A stretch of DNA of 64,000 bases from Hyparrhenia diplandra (lineage: Eukaryota; Streptophyta; Magnoliopsida; Poales; Poaceae): the NCBI GenBank assembly GCA_015847255.1, contig JADLZK010009033.1, positions 140,474-204,473 on the forward strand, in the 5' to 3' direction. Positions 1 to 11,360 of the stretch are shown piece after piece; within the stretch, counting starts at the first letter, position 1, and the number at the start of each line of letters is the position of its first letter. The translations under genes and the position numbers were made by a program. The notes beneath the pieces were generated by a model. The model was not told the DNA's origin. It made no database searches and saw nothing but the letters and a program-made list of their open reading frames with translations.

Positions 1-521
1 GGTTGACATAACGAAAAAAGTGGTGACTCAGGAAAACTCAGTACATTGATTATGGAGTACCAAATGAGTACAATAAACAGGTAAGGATTGTCAAGGGTTT
101 ATAGAAACACCAAATTGACGGCGAACCTTGCCTAAACCAAAATCATCTACCATAAAACCCCAATGGCGCACTCAGTCCAAGCCCAGGGCGTTACAGCCCA
201 TATAGCTGTGCTAATGACCCAAGATACAGTCCATAATACGACAGTCTAACACATAATACAAGATGGCTAGTTGACTATAGTGTTCTATTAGAAACAGTGA
301 TTGATTTTTATACAAGTGCAGGATACCTACCTGCACACATGAATGGGAAATTAATGACTGAAAAGAAGAAGCAAAATTAGGACAGCATCCTTCAAGTGTA
401 TGAGAAGGCACCATGCCGTGCATGCTCAGTAATTGACAACTCTGTTGAAAGAGAATCCTCAGAAAACCCTGTACTCTTGAAAGCATGATTCTGTATATCA
501 GTATTCTACCTCTTTGGCCCA
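1..521. other. 3' flank of the NLR gene
   Basis: No independent gene is visible. On the minus strand the NLR stop codon (522-524) is followed about 10 nt later by a plausible splice donor (GAG|GTAGAA), so an intron in the 3' untranslated region is possible. The open frames here have no recognisable domain. Confidence 0.4.
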
Positions 522-3500
522 TCAATGGACAATTGTTGGTTCTTGGTTCACTGGTATTTGAGTGTCAATCTGTTCTATTGTTTCAGCTGTCGAAGCAGAA
601 TTGTTTGCAGATTCAACTTTGGTTAGCTCTACTGGAACAGAAACCGGCATAGGTTCACTTTCTGCATTACTAGCAGTTTCTGACAAATTGGTCAAGGAAG
701 AAACCTCAAAAACTCCCATATTCGTTCCATCATCTGAACTTTCTTGGACTGCACAAATGCTATATGTCTTTGGTTCAGCAGATGATTCTAATCCTTGGTT
801 TACTGGCATAGTAGTGAACTTGTCTTGTAAGCATCCTATTGACGTGACAGAATTTTCTGTGAACTCAATTTTGGGTGGCACCAAAACATCAGAATCTTCT
901 GTGGGCACCCATTTTGAAATTTCGACTGTTTTAGATGGCAAAACCTTTGGCTTATTTGGATGTTCCTTCGCAGCCTGTTCCCATTTTACCCATGTATGTG
1001 GATCAATTTCATCATGAAGAATAACCTCCTTAAGGAGTTTCATGTATTCCATTTTGATACCACAAAGTCCATGTAGATCCTTACAGACCAACTGAAGTGT
1101 CTTGAGGTGTTTCATAGATCCTTCTTGAATTGTTGGAAATGTTGGATGTTGCAGCACAAAACAAAGACGCAGCAAGCTGGGGAATGCCTTAGCTTTTATG
1201 TTGAACTTCTCAAGGTCGTCAGCAATCAGTTTTAAATATTTCAAGTCACTCAACTGAGTCAAAGCTTCAAGAAATCCCGTTGTAAACTTAACAGATGAAA
1301 GACATAACTCCTTGAGACCACGGAGTGAAATAACAAACTGAGGTAATGCATCCAATTCACCATGTAGTTTCAATGAGCTCAGGTAACAGGGTCCTTTTAG
1401 GGAATTTAGGAGTTTTTAAAGGTTCTGTCAAAATGAAGTGATAGAGAACGATCACCAATATTTCTTACATTTTTATCCTGGATGAACCTCTGAATGGCTT
1501 CCTGAAGATTATTCCACTCAGTGCCACCAGCACCTGGTGATGACTCGCACCAAACCTTCACCTTTCTCAGTTTAATCATATGGTCCACAAGTTTTGAGTA
1601 ACTTTGACTTCTGTCAGCAATAAATCCTGCTAGAGTCTGCAAGACACTTCTTCGTTCCTTTGGAAAATCCACTGCAACAGGTAGCTTAAACTTGCCAAAC
1701 AGATGAACTAAACAAGGCATATACAAGACTTCTGCCCGAAGCTTAGCTACCATGGATGCCCTTAAATCAAGTGTCTCCAAAAGTGTCAGTTTTGAAATAT
1801 CCTTTGGAAGTTTGGTAACATTTTTTCCAAGGCTCAGATATTTTAGAAGCAACAGACAACATATGTTTTTGACATGATTGTCGTTCAAGTCATCACACCT
1901 TTCTAGATCCAAGACTCGCAGAAGGCGATACTTGCTGAAGTCCAAAATACCTTCACTAGGCTTCCCAAAAACTGTCAGAGATCGAACAAGAGATAAAACA
2001 TTAGTGTCCAAATTATTTCCACCTATAGCAGCACTTTTATGGAGAGAAAGACGTCGAACATATTTGTGTTCGGTCATCTCGTCACAAAGTAATGTGACGA
2101 AGTTCTGAGAAACTGACATGTGCAAAATATACTCATGCATCATGCTGTAAGTTTGGCATGTCTTCACATTTTCATTGTTGCTTATATAAATGGGCTCAAT
2201 GATGTTCCGATCCTTGAGCATATCAAAAGCAGTTGCAGAATCTGGGGTGGTAGTTGAAGGTTGTAATTCAACAAATCCCTCAGCTAACCATAGTCTCAAC
2301 AAACTTTTTCTCTTGATCTCATAATCACTTGGGTACATACCAAAATATAGCAAGCAGGCTTTCAGAGCATGATTTGGCAGACTGGTGTAGTTGTGGATCA
2401 GCACCCGCCGCATGGCCTCAAAAGTTCTGTCATTCTCCAAATGATAATGTAACTTGTTGCAAATATCTTCGCATGAAGGTCCTATCGGCCAACCCTGTTT
2501 TTCAAGAATTCACCTATGGTTACCAGAGCAAGTGGCTGGCCACCACATTTCTTCAAAATTGCTTCCGGATCCGGCTGCTTGTAACAGGAATATTCCTCTG
2601 GGCAAGTTTTAATGGTGAACAAATGTTTCGAGCATCCCTCATCGAGTCTTCTCATTTTGTGCATATAGCTTTCAGCGGAGCTGCAGGCAATAGCTACTGG
2701 TTGAATAGTTGTTGTCACCAGTATTCTGCTGGAAAAACCATTGTTGTCTGGGAAGGCTGAATTGATGTTTCCCCACAAATCTTCTGTTTGAATGTCATCT
2801 ATCACAATGAAATACCTAAAATAAAAAAAATCAAGAAACGACTTAAATGTATTCTATAAGCAGCATAATTCGTTCCTTCAGCCAAAAAAAAAAAAATCAA
2901 AATCTTAAAAAAAATCTTGTGTGAAAGTCTGTTTTACACCCTGAAATTGACCTTGAACTGCATACTGAACATATCACACTCTAACAACTAGAATTTATCA
3001 CTTTAAATAGTACCGCAATAATCCAATTTTGGAATGCTAGAAGTTTGGGACATACATGACACCGCAAATTTTGGTACTGGACAAAAACGAGTTGGATTCA
3101 CGTCAGCGTTTAGTCATCATGCCACATTGGCGAATGGAGCCGGACCGTTAGTGTATTCTACTCTAAAATTTATGTTATGCTACGATATCTATCAGTTTAT
3201 ATCGACAGAAAGCAAAATGGAAAATAGCCGACTAGTTTTTGGAACATTCTGCACTGCAGTCATTTGATTCCCAAGCTACTATGTCAGCTCTAGTTACTGA
3301 AAGTGTGTGCAAGAAGTGGTTCAAGATAGTTTGTGGCTGGAGACAGAAACAAAACTCCCTTTCTGACACACATTCCTTGATTTGTAGACACAAATATAAC
3401 CCAAAATTACTGCCCTTCGAAACAAATTGCAATTGCAGATAAACAACCAAATATTTCCTTTGTATAAATATTAAATAAACTCAATAGATATTGCAGTAAC

Positions 3501-4411
3501 GGAATTGGGATTAAATGCTGTTGATATAAAATGATTAAATTAGCAAAATAAACGACCGAAATTAAGAAGAAGAAATTGTTTTACCTCTTGTTCTGCAACT
3601 GATTTCTTATATCTTCGCAAAGCTCCCCTGGCGTTCCCTTGGAAGACCCGGTACCGGCGTTAAGTTCCCTGAGCACGTCAGTGAGCACCTCCGTCGGCCG
3701 CTTGCCGGCTGCACAAACCCACGCGTGTTTCTCGAATCTTCCGCCGCCGGTTTCCCTGTTGTACACTTGAGCAGCCACTGCAGTCTTCCCCAACCCGCAG
3801 AAGCCGACGATGGAGATTACCTTCATCGGCCCTTTAGCATCAGCCAGCTGCTCCAGGAGCTCCGCCCGGAGCCCGTCGACGCCCACCAGAGCCATGGCAC
3901 CGACGTTGCGCGGATGGAATACCGACGACGGCGACGACTCACCCATCGGAGTCGTCGCAGCAGCAGCCGAGTGCTGTTGATGTGCTGGGCCCACGCCCGT
4001 GAATCTCTTCCTCCGCTCGTACGCCTCCGTCGTCAGATTCCTCAGCCGCCGCCGCTCGGCGGAACCGGCGAACTGCAGGCGAGCGCGCAGCATCTTGGGG
4101 AGGCGAACGATTTTCTGGAACGAGGCCGGCTGCTGCTTCCAGATTGTGTGGTACATGAGGCTGTCCAAGAAGTCCTCGATGCCGAAAGCCAGCTCGCGCA
4201 GGTCTTCGATCAGCAAGCCCGACACGGCGCCGAGGTCCTCGCCATGCTCGGAGATGCCGTCGTCGATGGAGCCGACGATCAAGCGAAGCTCCTTCACGAG
4301 GAACTCGATGTCGCTCTTGACGCTCTTGTGGAGCTTGTACCTCTCGTGGCCCAGCGAGATGAGCTTCGGCACGATGGCTCTGATTAGCCCGCCCAGAAGA
4401 GCGGCCTCCAT
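522..4411 (-). CDS. CC-NB-ARC-LRR (NLR) disease resistance protein, two apparent frameshifts
   Basis: Intracellular immune receptor that senses pathogen effectors. The ATG at 4409-4411 (MEAALLGG...) is preferred because grass Rx-type coiled-coil domains usually start this way; an in-frame ATG lies 24 nt upstream. Exon 1 (3585-4411) holds the coiled coil with an EDVID-like GIEDFLDSL stretch and a P-loop GFCGLGKT. The intron (2816-3584) is GT-AG, phase 2, and rejoins QNKR to YFIVIDD. Exon 2 (522-2815) holds kinase-2 (IVIDD), RNBS-B (SRILVTTT), GLPL (CGGQPLAL), a winged-helix region, LRRs and an acidic, Ser/Thr-rich tail of about 110 residues. The MHD position looks non-canonical (TYS before MMHEYIL). 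Two breaks interrupt exon 2: adding one base to the T5 run at 2498-2502 and one to the T5 run at 1413-1417 restores a single frame of about 1,040 residues, a normal length. It may therefore be a functional gene with assembly errors, or a recent pseudogene. Confidence 0.9.
2816..3584 (-). other. NLR intron
   Basis: Donor AG|GTAAAA at 3584 and acceptor TTTTAG at 2816 (minus strand). Splicing joins AAG AG to G TAT TTC and restores the conserved kinase-2 lead-in. The intron is AT-rich and contains no recognisable insertion. Confidence 0.85.
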
Positions 4412-4557
4412 CTTCGCCGCCTTGAGATGGAACATGCGCTGGATCAATTGAGGACCAGCTTCGTCCCAGATCCTATATCCGAGTCCCTTTTTCGCAGTCG
4501 GGATCGGGACTCGCGATTGACTGAGAAGGGGATCTCAAGCTCACACCTCTCAGCTTG

Positions 4558-4946
4558 CGGGCATGAAGACTTTTTTTTTTAGTTGCCTCGTATCTGGGTA
4601 CAGCTATAGCATCTGTTCAAACATACGCACACCACTCTACACACTACACACGCACACCACACACACGCCACCAGTGTACGATCAGACCTACAACTACACA
4701 CAGATATGAAAGATCGCGTCCATCTAGATATCACCGGAATAACTCCGTAGACGATGAGGAGCGTCGTATTCCCGTTGAACGAACCACGCGACGAGGCAGA
4801 CGCTCGGACAGAGTCTGAGCGATAAGCGGGGAAAATCCCCGGTGCAGCACCAGGTTTGATCCCACTAGGAATCGAACGGTGGGTGCGCTCCACGACGGGA
4901 GGCAACACCATCGCGCTACGCGCGCGTCTGCCGGGCATGAAGACTT
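4558..4946 (-). mobile_element. tRNA-derived SINE with 15-bp target-site duplication
   Basis: The element (4573-4931, 359 bp) reads on the minus strand. Its head resembles a tRNA, with an A-box-like TAGCGCGATGGT and a B-box-like GTTCGATTCC, and its tail is an A tract (T run at 4571-4580 on the plus strand). Perfect copies of CGGGCATGAAGACTT flank it at 4558-4572 and 4932-4946. It lies about 150 bp upstream of the NLR start codon, in the promoter or 5' untranslated region. The tRNA-like part is a transposon promoter, not a functional tRNA gene. Confidence 0.88.
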
Positions 4947-5730
4947 GGAACAGTATGCTTCAAAGTCGTCTGGTTCGGAGGCTAGAAACGACAAATTAGT
5001 GAGAGCTCTCTTTTTTTTAAGGAAATTAGTGAGAGCTCGTGATGTTCTAATTGGCCGGCTGCATGTTGTCTGAACGTTGGCATTCGGTTACTGGCATACT
5101 GTCGTGTCAGTGGTATTTATTTTTGTTGTGCAACTTGCATTCCTTCGAATTAACAATTGGGAGGATACAAAAGGCCATCTCCAACGATTTTCTTTGACAA
5201 CACATAAATTATATATTAAAGAAGCGAAAGTACATAGAGGTGCTCATAGGAAGACCTAAAAACATGACGGTCCTGTGACCGGAAAGGAAGATAGCATCGT
5301 CGACTAAAGTGCAAAGGCGGGCGAAACTGCCAGGGAGGGGTATACGCAGGGGCGTCAAAGACGCATGTACCCATATGGACTGACCGCGCATAGCATCGGT
5401 TAAGAGAGGGTCGGAGGAGCCATCGTGGGAGGAACAAGCCGACAACTAAATGATCTTGTTGCTGATGTTGCCGGAGATTGAAAAAGCTCGAACCAAGAAC
5501 CCAGGTGGAGGCAGAGTCGTCGAACCAGCGCCTTAGAAGTAGCTGTCTGGTTGGCGTAGAGGACACGAGGACCGAGTGAAGAGCCTTGTAGTAGTCCATG
5601 GCGATCTGTTTTGGTGCTGGGCCCCATGGCGCAGGAAGTGGGCCCCATGGCGATGATTGCAGATGAGGCAGGAATCGGTGGTGGTGGTAGTGGAGGCCAC
5701 CGAACCCTTGAAGGGAGCTGAAGTGAATAA
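4947..5730. other. Intergenic, no assignable gene
   Basis: Upstream region of the NLR. From about 5169 a motif common at MITE ends (GGCCATCTCCAACGA) appears without a matching partner. The GC-richer block 5190-5730 has overlapping minus-strand frames but no motif I can assign; a decayed retroelement is possible. Confidence 0.35.
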
Positions 5731-6172
5731 GGCCACTTTTAGTGGGATGCAGTGTAAGAATACTTTAATTGTTGTTTTAGAAGTCTTAGAATCTTAATTT
5801 TGGCTAAAGTTATATTGAAAAGAGCTAGCTTTCATGATACAAAATAAATATTATTAGTAATTAATTACGAAATATACTTTCTTAGTAAATTTTATTGGGG
5901 ACATAAATATTAATGCTATTTATTTATTATAAATTTGCTTAAACTTCAACTAGTTTGAGTGTCATAAATATCATAGTTGCATTCTTTTATGGACCGAGGG
6001 AATGCTAGTTTTCAATGCTCTCAAATATTAGAAACAGTGTATATAAGTTTCTTTATCATAAAACTCATTTCATCCTATGAAATTTTCATCACCTTTTTTC
6101 TTTATCTACTATATGCCATGTAGTTTATTTAGTGCTCATAAAACACCCATAAAACCTTCACTAATAGTGGCC
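5731..6172. mobile_element. MITE-like element with terminal inverted repeats
   Basis: The left end GGCCACTTTTAGTG and the reverse complement of the right end GGCCACTATTAGTG match at 13 of 14 positions. The AT-rich interior without a long ORF fits a non-autonomous DNA transposon of about 440 bp. The flanking trinucleotides (TAA left, TCA right) do not form a clear duplication, so the superfamily is unresolved. Confidence 0.5.
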
Positions 6173-6479
6173 TCAAGCGAAAGGAAGAAAATTTCACGAG
6201 CAGGGGGTGGAGGGAGGCGGTGGGGCGAGCACATGAAGGCGGTGGCATTTCTTGAGCGCCCTAAGCGTGGCACGAGCTTTGGTGGCGTTTTGTGAGTGGT
6301 GTGACACATAGTGTAGCGATTATAGGACGGTAGAGGCGAGACGTGGTGCGAGCCTTGCAGGCTGCAACCATGGTTCTGAGGTTCAAATCAAATGGGTCGA
6401 ATTTCACTGAAATTCATCCAACTTAGAAGGGCTTGGGAGAAAGTAAAAACTGCCAAAAAAAAAACGGTCCTCGAGTGGC
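6173..6479. other. Intergenic, nothing assigned
   Basis: About 300 bp between the MITE-like element and the LINE fragment. I see no gene, inverted repeat or domain in it. Confidence 0.35.
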
Positions 6480-7094
6480 AGATCCACTAAAGGATAGTTG
6501 GAGTTACATTTGGGACAATTCTAGACACACCGAGAAGTTCTACATGCATCATTTTGCACGCATCACACCTCCTTCACCATTCTACTGAATCTAGAAATAT
6601 TTTTATTTTGTGGATTGGCTTAATACAAGGAATATTTTTGCGGAGACAAAAGAAAATTTTAGACAAAGGGTATAATTGTGTTATGTGCGAGGAGGCCATT
6701 CATGAAACTTCATTCCATCTTTTCTTCGAATGTTCTTTTAGTGTAACACATTTGTTTCAAACTTGGCATACGGTGGTTGCTACATGACAGTACGTATTTT
6801 TCATCATTATTAAGTAGAAAAGGAAATCTTTATGATTGGTGTTTGATGTATTTGGAAAGAGCGTAATGCCTTCATCATTTTCAGCAATAAGGTGCCTTTG
6901 GTTGCTACATGGAAGATTCTCTTTGCACAGGAAGTTAAGCTCATTTGTTTCGCAAAAAAAAAGTAAGTTAAGCTCATTTGTGCTGGTTAATTACCCCAAA
7001 CTTGGCACACTCAGATTATCAATTGGCTGAACTCTTTGTAATATTCGTTTTCTTTGGCTCCGCCTTTGGTAGCCCTTATAATTTGGATGCTCCT
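6480..7094 (+). pseudogene. 3' end of an L1-type LINE (zf-RVT region), degenerate
   Basis: Broken translations recall the C terminus of plant LINE ORF2: a zinc-binding CVMC...HLFFEC pattern (about 6694-6735), then an IWKERNAF stretch (about 6850-6873) in a shifted frame. The reverse transcriptase core is missing, so the copy is 5' truncated. Its 3' sequence continues past the PIF element at 9430, ending near CAGTTAATAAAG. Confidence 0.7.
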
Positions 7095-7354
7095 TTAGGC
7101 CTTGTTCGTTTCGGTCGGATTGGCTTCATTCCGGACGGATTGATTTGGCCTAGTTTTGAATCCGGTTCATGCTAAAATGGACGTCACTAGTACCGATTCG
7201 ATTTTGCGAGCACAGGCCTGATCTTTTCCGTGGCGGGCACAATTCCCACCCGCCACGAAAAGATCGGCCTATCACCGGCGTGGGGCAGCCCTTTCACGTG
7301 GCTAACATTTGTAATATGTTATTAGCTACTTCTTTTCGCAACCCTAGCTAACAT

Positions 7355-8620
7355 TTGTACCGCCGCTTTTGCAGGCCAAAATCCCCACCTTATGTCGGGT
7401 TTGTCTCGGACGAATGCCCCGGCTCGTTCGAGTTTGGGAAGTTCATGATACCTAAGGCCCAGCTCATCGATGCCGAGCATTGGGAGACTCGGAAGTTCCA
7501 TGCATGGTATATAGAGTGCACAAAGCGTGGATTGCATAGCTTCAGTGTCCTTCTTCGTAAGGAGTGCTTCCACTACCACACTGATGTCCAGTTCGCCGTT
7601 GATTTCGAAGACATGTCGAGACTATTTCGTCGACAGGACCTTGATGTTGCCCAAGTCACCTTGTTTGCTATGTAAGCGCAATTTTACTTCCACATGTCCC
7701 TTGCATCCGTATCTAGATTCTTTGTTTCAAAGGTACCTATGCCACAACCACATGTCCTTGTAGGTTGATGGCCGATGCAGGCCAGAAGTTAAAGAATGGT
7801 ATTATTTACCTCTCTCCATCGCACATTAATGAGAGACAGATCATCGGATTTAATCTAAGAAAGGACCATCCAGATATGGTGGACTTGACGGAGACGGAAA
7901 GAGAGAAGATCTGGAAAAAGCAAATTCGAGATAAGAAGTTGGAATTATCAGAGTACGTAATAGCAGCAATGAAAAAGGTCAAGCCAAAGGGGTATCGATG
8001 TATTCTGGCGGCTCACCAATACGGAATAGGAACCGTAGGACATTGGATTTGTTTCATGATCTTTCCTCAGGACGGGAGGGCCGTTGTCTTTGACTCACTA
8101 AGAGGCTCAAACCCGCACGGCTACCGACACTTTGAACAAGTCTTGAAATTGTAAGTGATCGATGAACTCCTTATTCAATTACTAGAGTCGAATATCATCG
8201 TTGACAATATAGTGCATTTCGCACAGCTCTTACAAGCGTACTTGAAGGATCCGGACAGCTGGGATCGAAGGTCCGAGAAGTGTAAGGAGCGCAATGGAAA
8301 TACACTCAAAATCGGGCGAGATTTCCGATGCGTATATGAAACCTAATTTTTCTTAGTACGACTACCTAGCTATTGCTTCGATATTACTAATAACACTTGG
8401 TTTATTGTGTTCAGTGCCTCAAACAACCATTTGGAACAAACTTGTGTGGTTTCTTGATGTCGTGAGTACCTCGGGGCCTGCAAAAGTACTCATCCAGCTA
8501 CCGGCGACTTAAGGACTCAAAAAACAAGTGGTACGGGATAGTACAAAATGCAACCGACGAGATGCGGTTCAAGCGCACGCGATAGGAGACATATGCAAGT
8601 TTGTTCTAGACTAGGTAGTT
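7355..8620 (+). pseudogene. Ulp1-like cysteine protease of a CACTA element
   Basis: CACTA elements of grasses often carry a Ulp1/SENP-like peptidase (C48) gene of unclear role. Segments visible in order: an upstream domain at 7355-7675 (KSPPYVGFVSDECPG...), the protease start at 7765-8154 with a catalytic-type His in GHWICF and Asp in VVFDSL, and a following segment near 8415-8460 with KQPFG and the Cys context NLCGF. The His-Asp-Gln-Cys order of the family is therefore all present. A spacer at 8155-8414 between the Asp and Gln/Cys segments fits an intron or an insertion. Further frames up to 8620 are broken, so I treat it as a decayed gene. Confidence 0.75.
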
Positions 8621-8929
8621 CATGAAGGCCAGCCTTACTTTAATGTGGACAAAGTGAGTTGGGGCTGTTTAGGAGTTTGCGCCGCTAAGGAGATGGGACA
8701 CCATGCTAGATCTTAAGGACTATCTTCATCCGTCGCCATATAGCTCGCAGTTTTTGTATGGATCTTGTAATTAACTTCATTACTTTTGTTGGATATGAAT
8801 GAATGGATCGATCGGTGAAACTTGTATATATAGATACGCATACAAAATCGATGTATATATATGTATGATATATATTTGAGTACCTGTCTTTCTTATATAT
8901 ATGTGTGTATGGATTGATAGCTGTATATA

Positions 8930-8933
<4 letters not shown>

Positions 8934-8960
<27 letters not shown>

Positions 8961-8961
8961 G
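8934..8961. repeat. GT/TA microsatellite
   Basis: A short run of GT followed by TA dinucleotides inside the CACTA element. It produces overlapping Tyr/Ile/His-rich frames that are not genes. Confidence 0.9.
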
Positions 8962-9429
8962 TGAATATTGGCATTTTTTAAAAAAATCAAGCCGTGGCGG
9001 GCAATATAAGGCGCCCGCCACCCATAATCGCCCGCCACGGTTAACAATATTATGCGTGGCGGGCGAAGTTATGCCGCCGCCACGGTACATCACGTTGTGC
9101 CGCCACGCGAAAGGCCACGATTAACCGTGACCTTTCGTTGGTGACGGGCAGCCGTGCCCGCCACGCAAAATGAAAATCGCCCGCCACAAAAAAGCAATCC
9201 GGTACTAGTGCGTTCGGTTAAGGAATTGTTTCGGACGGACTGAACTAGGCTGGTTTTGGCTGGTTTTGAATCCTCCCATTTTATATACCAAACCACTCGG
9301 ATTTGTTCCACACCTCTTGAGGTCCGGAACGGAAACAACCGGATTGAGTGACACAGGTGGATTCACTCAATCCAGGCCCGGAAGTAATCCGGACGGGAAT
9401 TCAATCCGACCAAAATGAACAAGGCCTTA

Positions 9430-9671
9430 GTGAGGACTCCGCTAACTCCATTGTATTTGTTCTTATCTTGGCGCTACTGAAAGGCTGGGAAACAGTGCTC
9501 CACGGTTTTCCTCAGTTAATAAAGGAAATTGGCCCAGTTTAAATTTCTACAGCCCAAGGTCCAAATTGGCCCATCGATGCCTCTTCCATGTATAAATAAA
9601 TGCGTGAACCTCCCTCATAAAAATAAAAAAATGCGTGCACCACAACCTGAAATACCTAATTTGTAATCCAT
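9430..9671. repeat. Direct repeat copy A (LINE 3' UTR plus flank)
   Basis: The sequence from GTGAGGACTCCGCTAACTCC to TTTGTAATCCAT recurs at 25790-26033 with few differences. The first part reads as the 3' end of the LINE at 6480-7094; the last part includes TATAAATAAATGCGTGAAC. A 40-bp piece of the same start occurs a third time at 9677-9716. Confidence 0.85.
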
Positions 9672-11301
9672 TAGAGTGAGGACTCCGCTAACTCCATTGT
9701 ATTTGTTCTTATCTTGATTGTTGATTTTTTTTCCCCTGAGTTGCGAGACCTAGAACTCAACTGTATTGACTATTTTTCATACATGGTTCATGGCATAGTT
9801 GTAATACAATTGGTTGCAATCTTGCAGATTAATTACTTGTTTCCCTTCTTCATCATAAGGATATCTCTTTTGGAATAATGTATTGTGAGTGCACGGTTTT
9901 TTCTACTTCATCAGAGTCTTCTCAGTTGATGCTACTTAATTCATTGCCAGTTTTTGGTTAGTGATTTCTGTACATGAGGTTTCTTGCGATTAATAAGCTT
10001 TTGTTATATTGAGCAAATTAGCACTTGCTTATTTTCAACACCTATACATGCCTTTGAAAGGCTACCATGTTTGATCAATAGGCTTTTCTTATATTCATAC
10101 TATATGACTTTGTATTTGATCAATAAGCTTGTATTCCGTATTCTGTGTTGAGCTGTGCATTTTTATATTAGAATTTATACGGAGATGAGGTCTGATCTAC
10201 CAAACTGGTTTTGTTAACAATCTATTTTTGTCGATTAATAGGAATTGTTTTTTAGCTAACTCATATGATCAGCAGGTGTTGATTCCTTGTAATCTTGCTT
10301 GCAGAAAAATGCACACACGGAGCTGATAAAGGACAGAACAAAGAAAGATCTTCAAATCAAAGCTAAATAAGCGGAGATTCAAAATTTGAAAAAAATCTAA
10401 TGTGTAAGTACAATTGGTTTCAGCAACTCATTATTTCAATCACCATGATGGTCACTGTGAGTTAACATACTTGTCATCTATTTAAATATGTATAACTCAT
10501 TCTGAATGAAGCAACACTTTGTGGTTGAAGTTGGGACTGCTAACAACAGTGAGCCTGTTCTGCTTCCAACAGGAGTATGATACATATATTATTTTAGCCA
10601 TATTGTGATAATTTGTTTGCCTGGACACTCCATAGAAGTACTTAAATCTATTGGTCAAATGCAAATTATTTCTTTCTCTGTATAAAGTGTGCAATTCAAT
10701 TTCAGCCACGGTTTATGCAGCTCCTAGCTCCCTGGCTTGGACATAACTATAATTCAGAGCAAATAGCAGAACTAGATGTAGTATTATCTTGTAGTATGCT
10801 TTGATTGTCATCATAATGCTTATGGAAGTCTCCTTTAAAAAACCTGTCAAGTAGTTGTCCTATCAAGTGTACTGTGAGGATGTGAGGTTGTTGTTCGATA
10901 AACAAGTAATCTTTGGGTTAAATATATGCCCTGTTCTTGAGGTTAATATGTGCCCTGCAGGAAGCAAGTGAACTAATAATTTCTGCTTTTTATGGAGGTT
11001 TTGATTTAATTTACTTAAATGATCCATGCAAGATTTCTGATATTTTGGTTCTCAAGCTCCTCAAACAAGGGTTTACTGTGCATTCTCAATTATTGATTCC
11101 CATTACTAACTGACTTCTCATTTCCCCACCTTAACACTGATTTGGTTCAGGTATAGCTTTTGTATTCAGTAGCGCTCGGCTTTCCTCATGGTACTTACGT
11201 GTCCCATAATATCTTCTCATTGCTAACATTATCCATGCTGTCTTTTATTTGCAAGGACAGTTTTGTGGTGGCTGAGTGGGCTAATTATGAAATCCATCTT
11301 G
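9672..11301. other. AT-rich non-coding region
   Basis: About 1.6 kb of AT-rich sequence with short T-rich stretches and no ORF of note. It resembles intron or intergenic DNA. Apart from the partial repeat at 9677-9716 I see no transposon borders. Confidence 0.4.
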
Positions 11302-11360
11302 AAATATCATGGCATTTTAAAGGAAAAGGGAACTGAGCGCCCCTAGGCTCCCGAGCGCCC

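Larger units (their letters stand above)
7182..9213 (+). mobile_element. CACTA transposon fragment with Ulp1-like protease, CGT duplication
   Basis: The element is 7185-9210 (2,026 bp), flanked by CGT at 7182-7184 and 9211-9213. Its ends CACTAGTACCGATTCG and (reverse complement) CACTAGTACCGGATTG are classic CACTA termini. Subterminal sequence is rich in CCGCCACG-type repeats on both sides. No TNP2-type transposase is visible; only protease exons are present, so the copy is non-autonomous. Confidence 0.9.
7095..9429. mobile_element. PIF/Harbinger (Tourist-like) element, 300 bp, split by a CACTA insertion
   Basis: The element is 7098-9426, bounded by TTA at 7095-7097 and 9427-9429. The ends GGCCTTGTTCGTTTCGGTCG and (reverse complement) GGCCTTGTTCATTTTGGTCG are near-perfect inverted repeats. 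Removing the nested CACTA and one CGT leaves about 300 bp without coding capacity. A related sequence at 25779-25800 carries the same flanks joined by a single TTA, so it represents the empty site. Confidence 0.9.

Noticed and set aside
3725..4387. 220-codon plus-strand ORF
   Set aside because: It is antisense to the coiled-coil and P-loop exon of the NLR.
4870..4931. A tRNA gene
   Set aside because: A- and B-box-like motifs are present but belong to a SINE with target-site duplications and a poly(A) tail; no cloverleaf with anticodon could be drawn.
8706..9124. Tyr/His/Ile-rich short proteins
   Set aside because: They are translations of TA/GT dinucleotide repeats and CACTA subterminal sequence.
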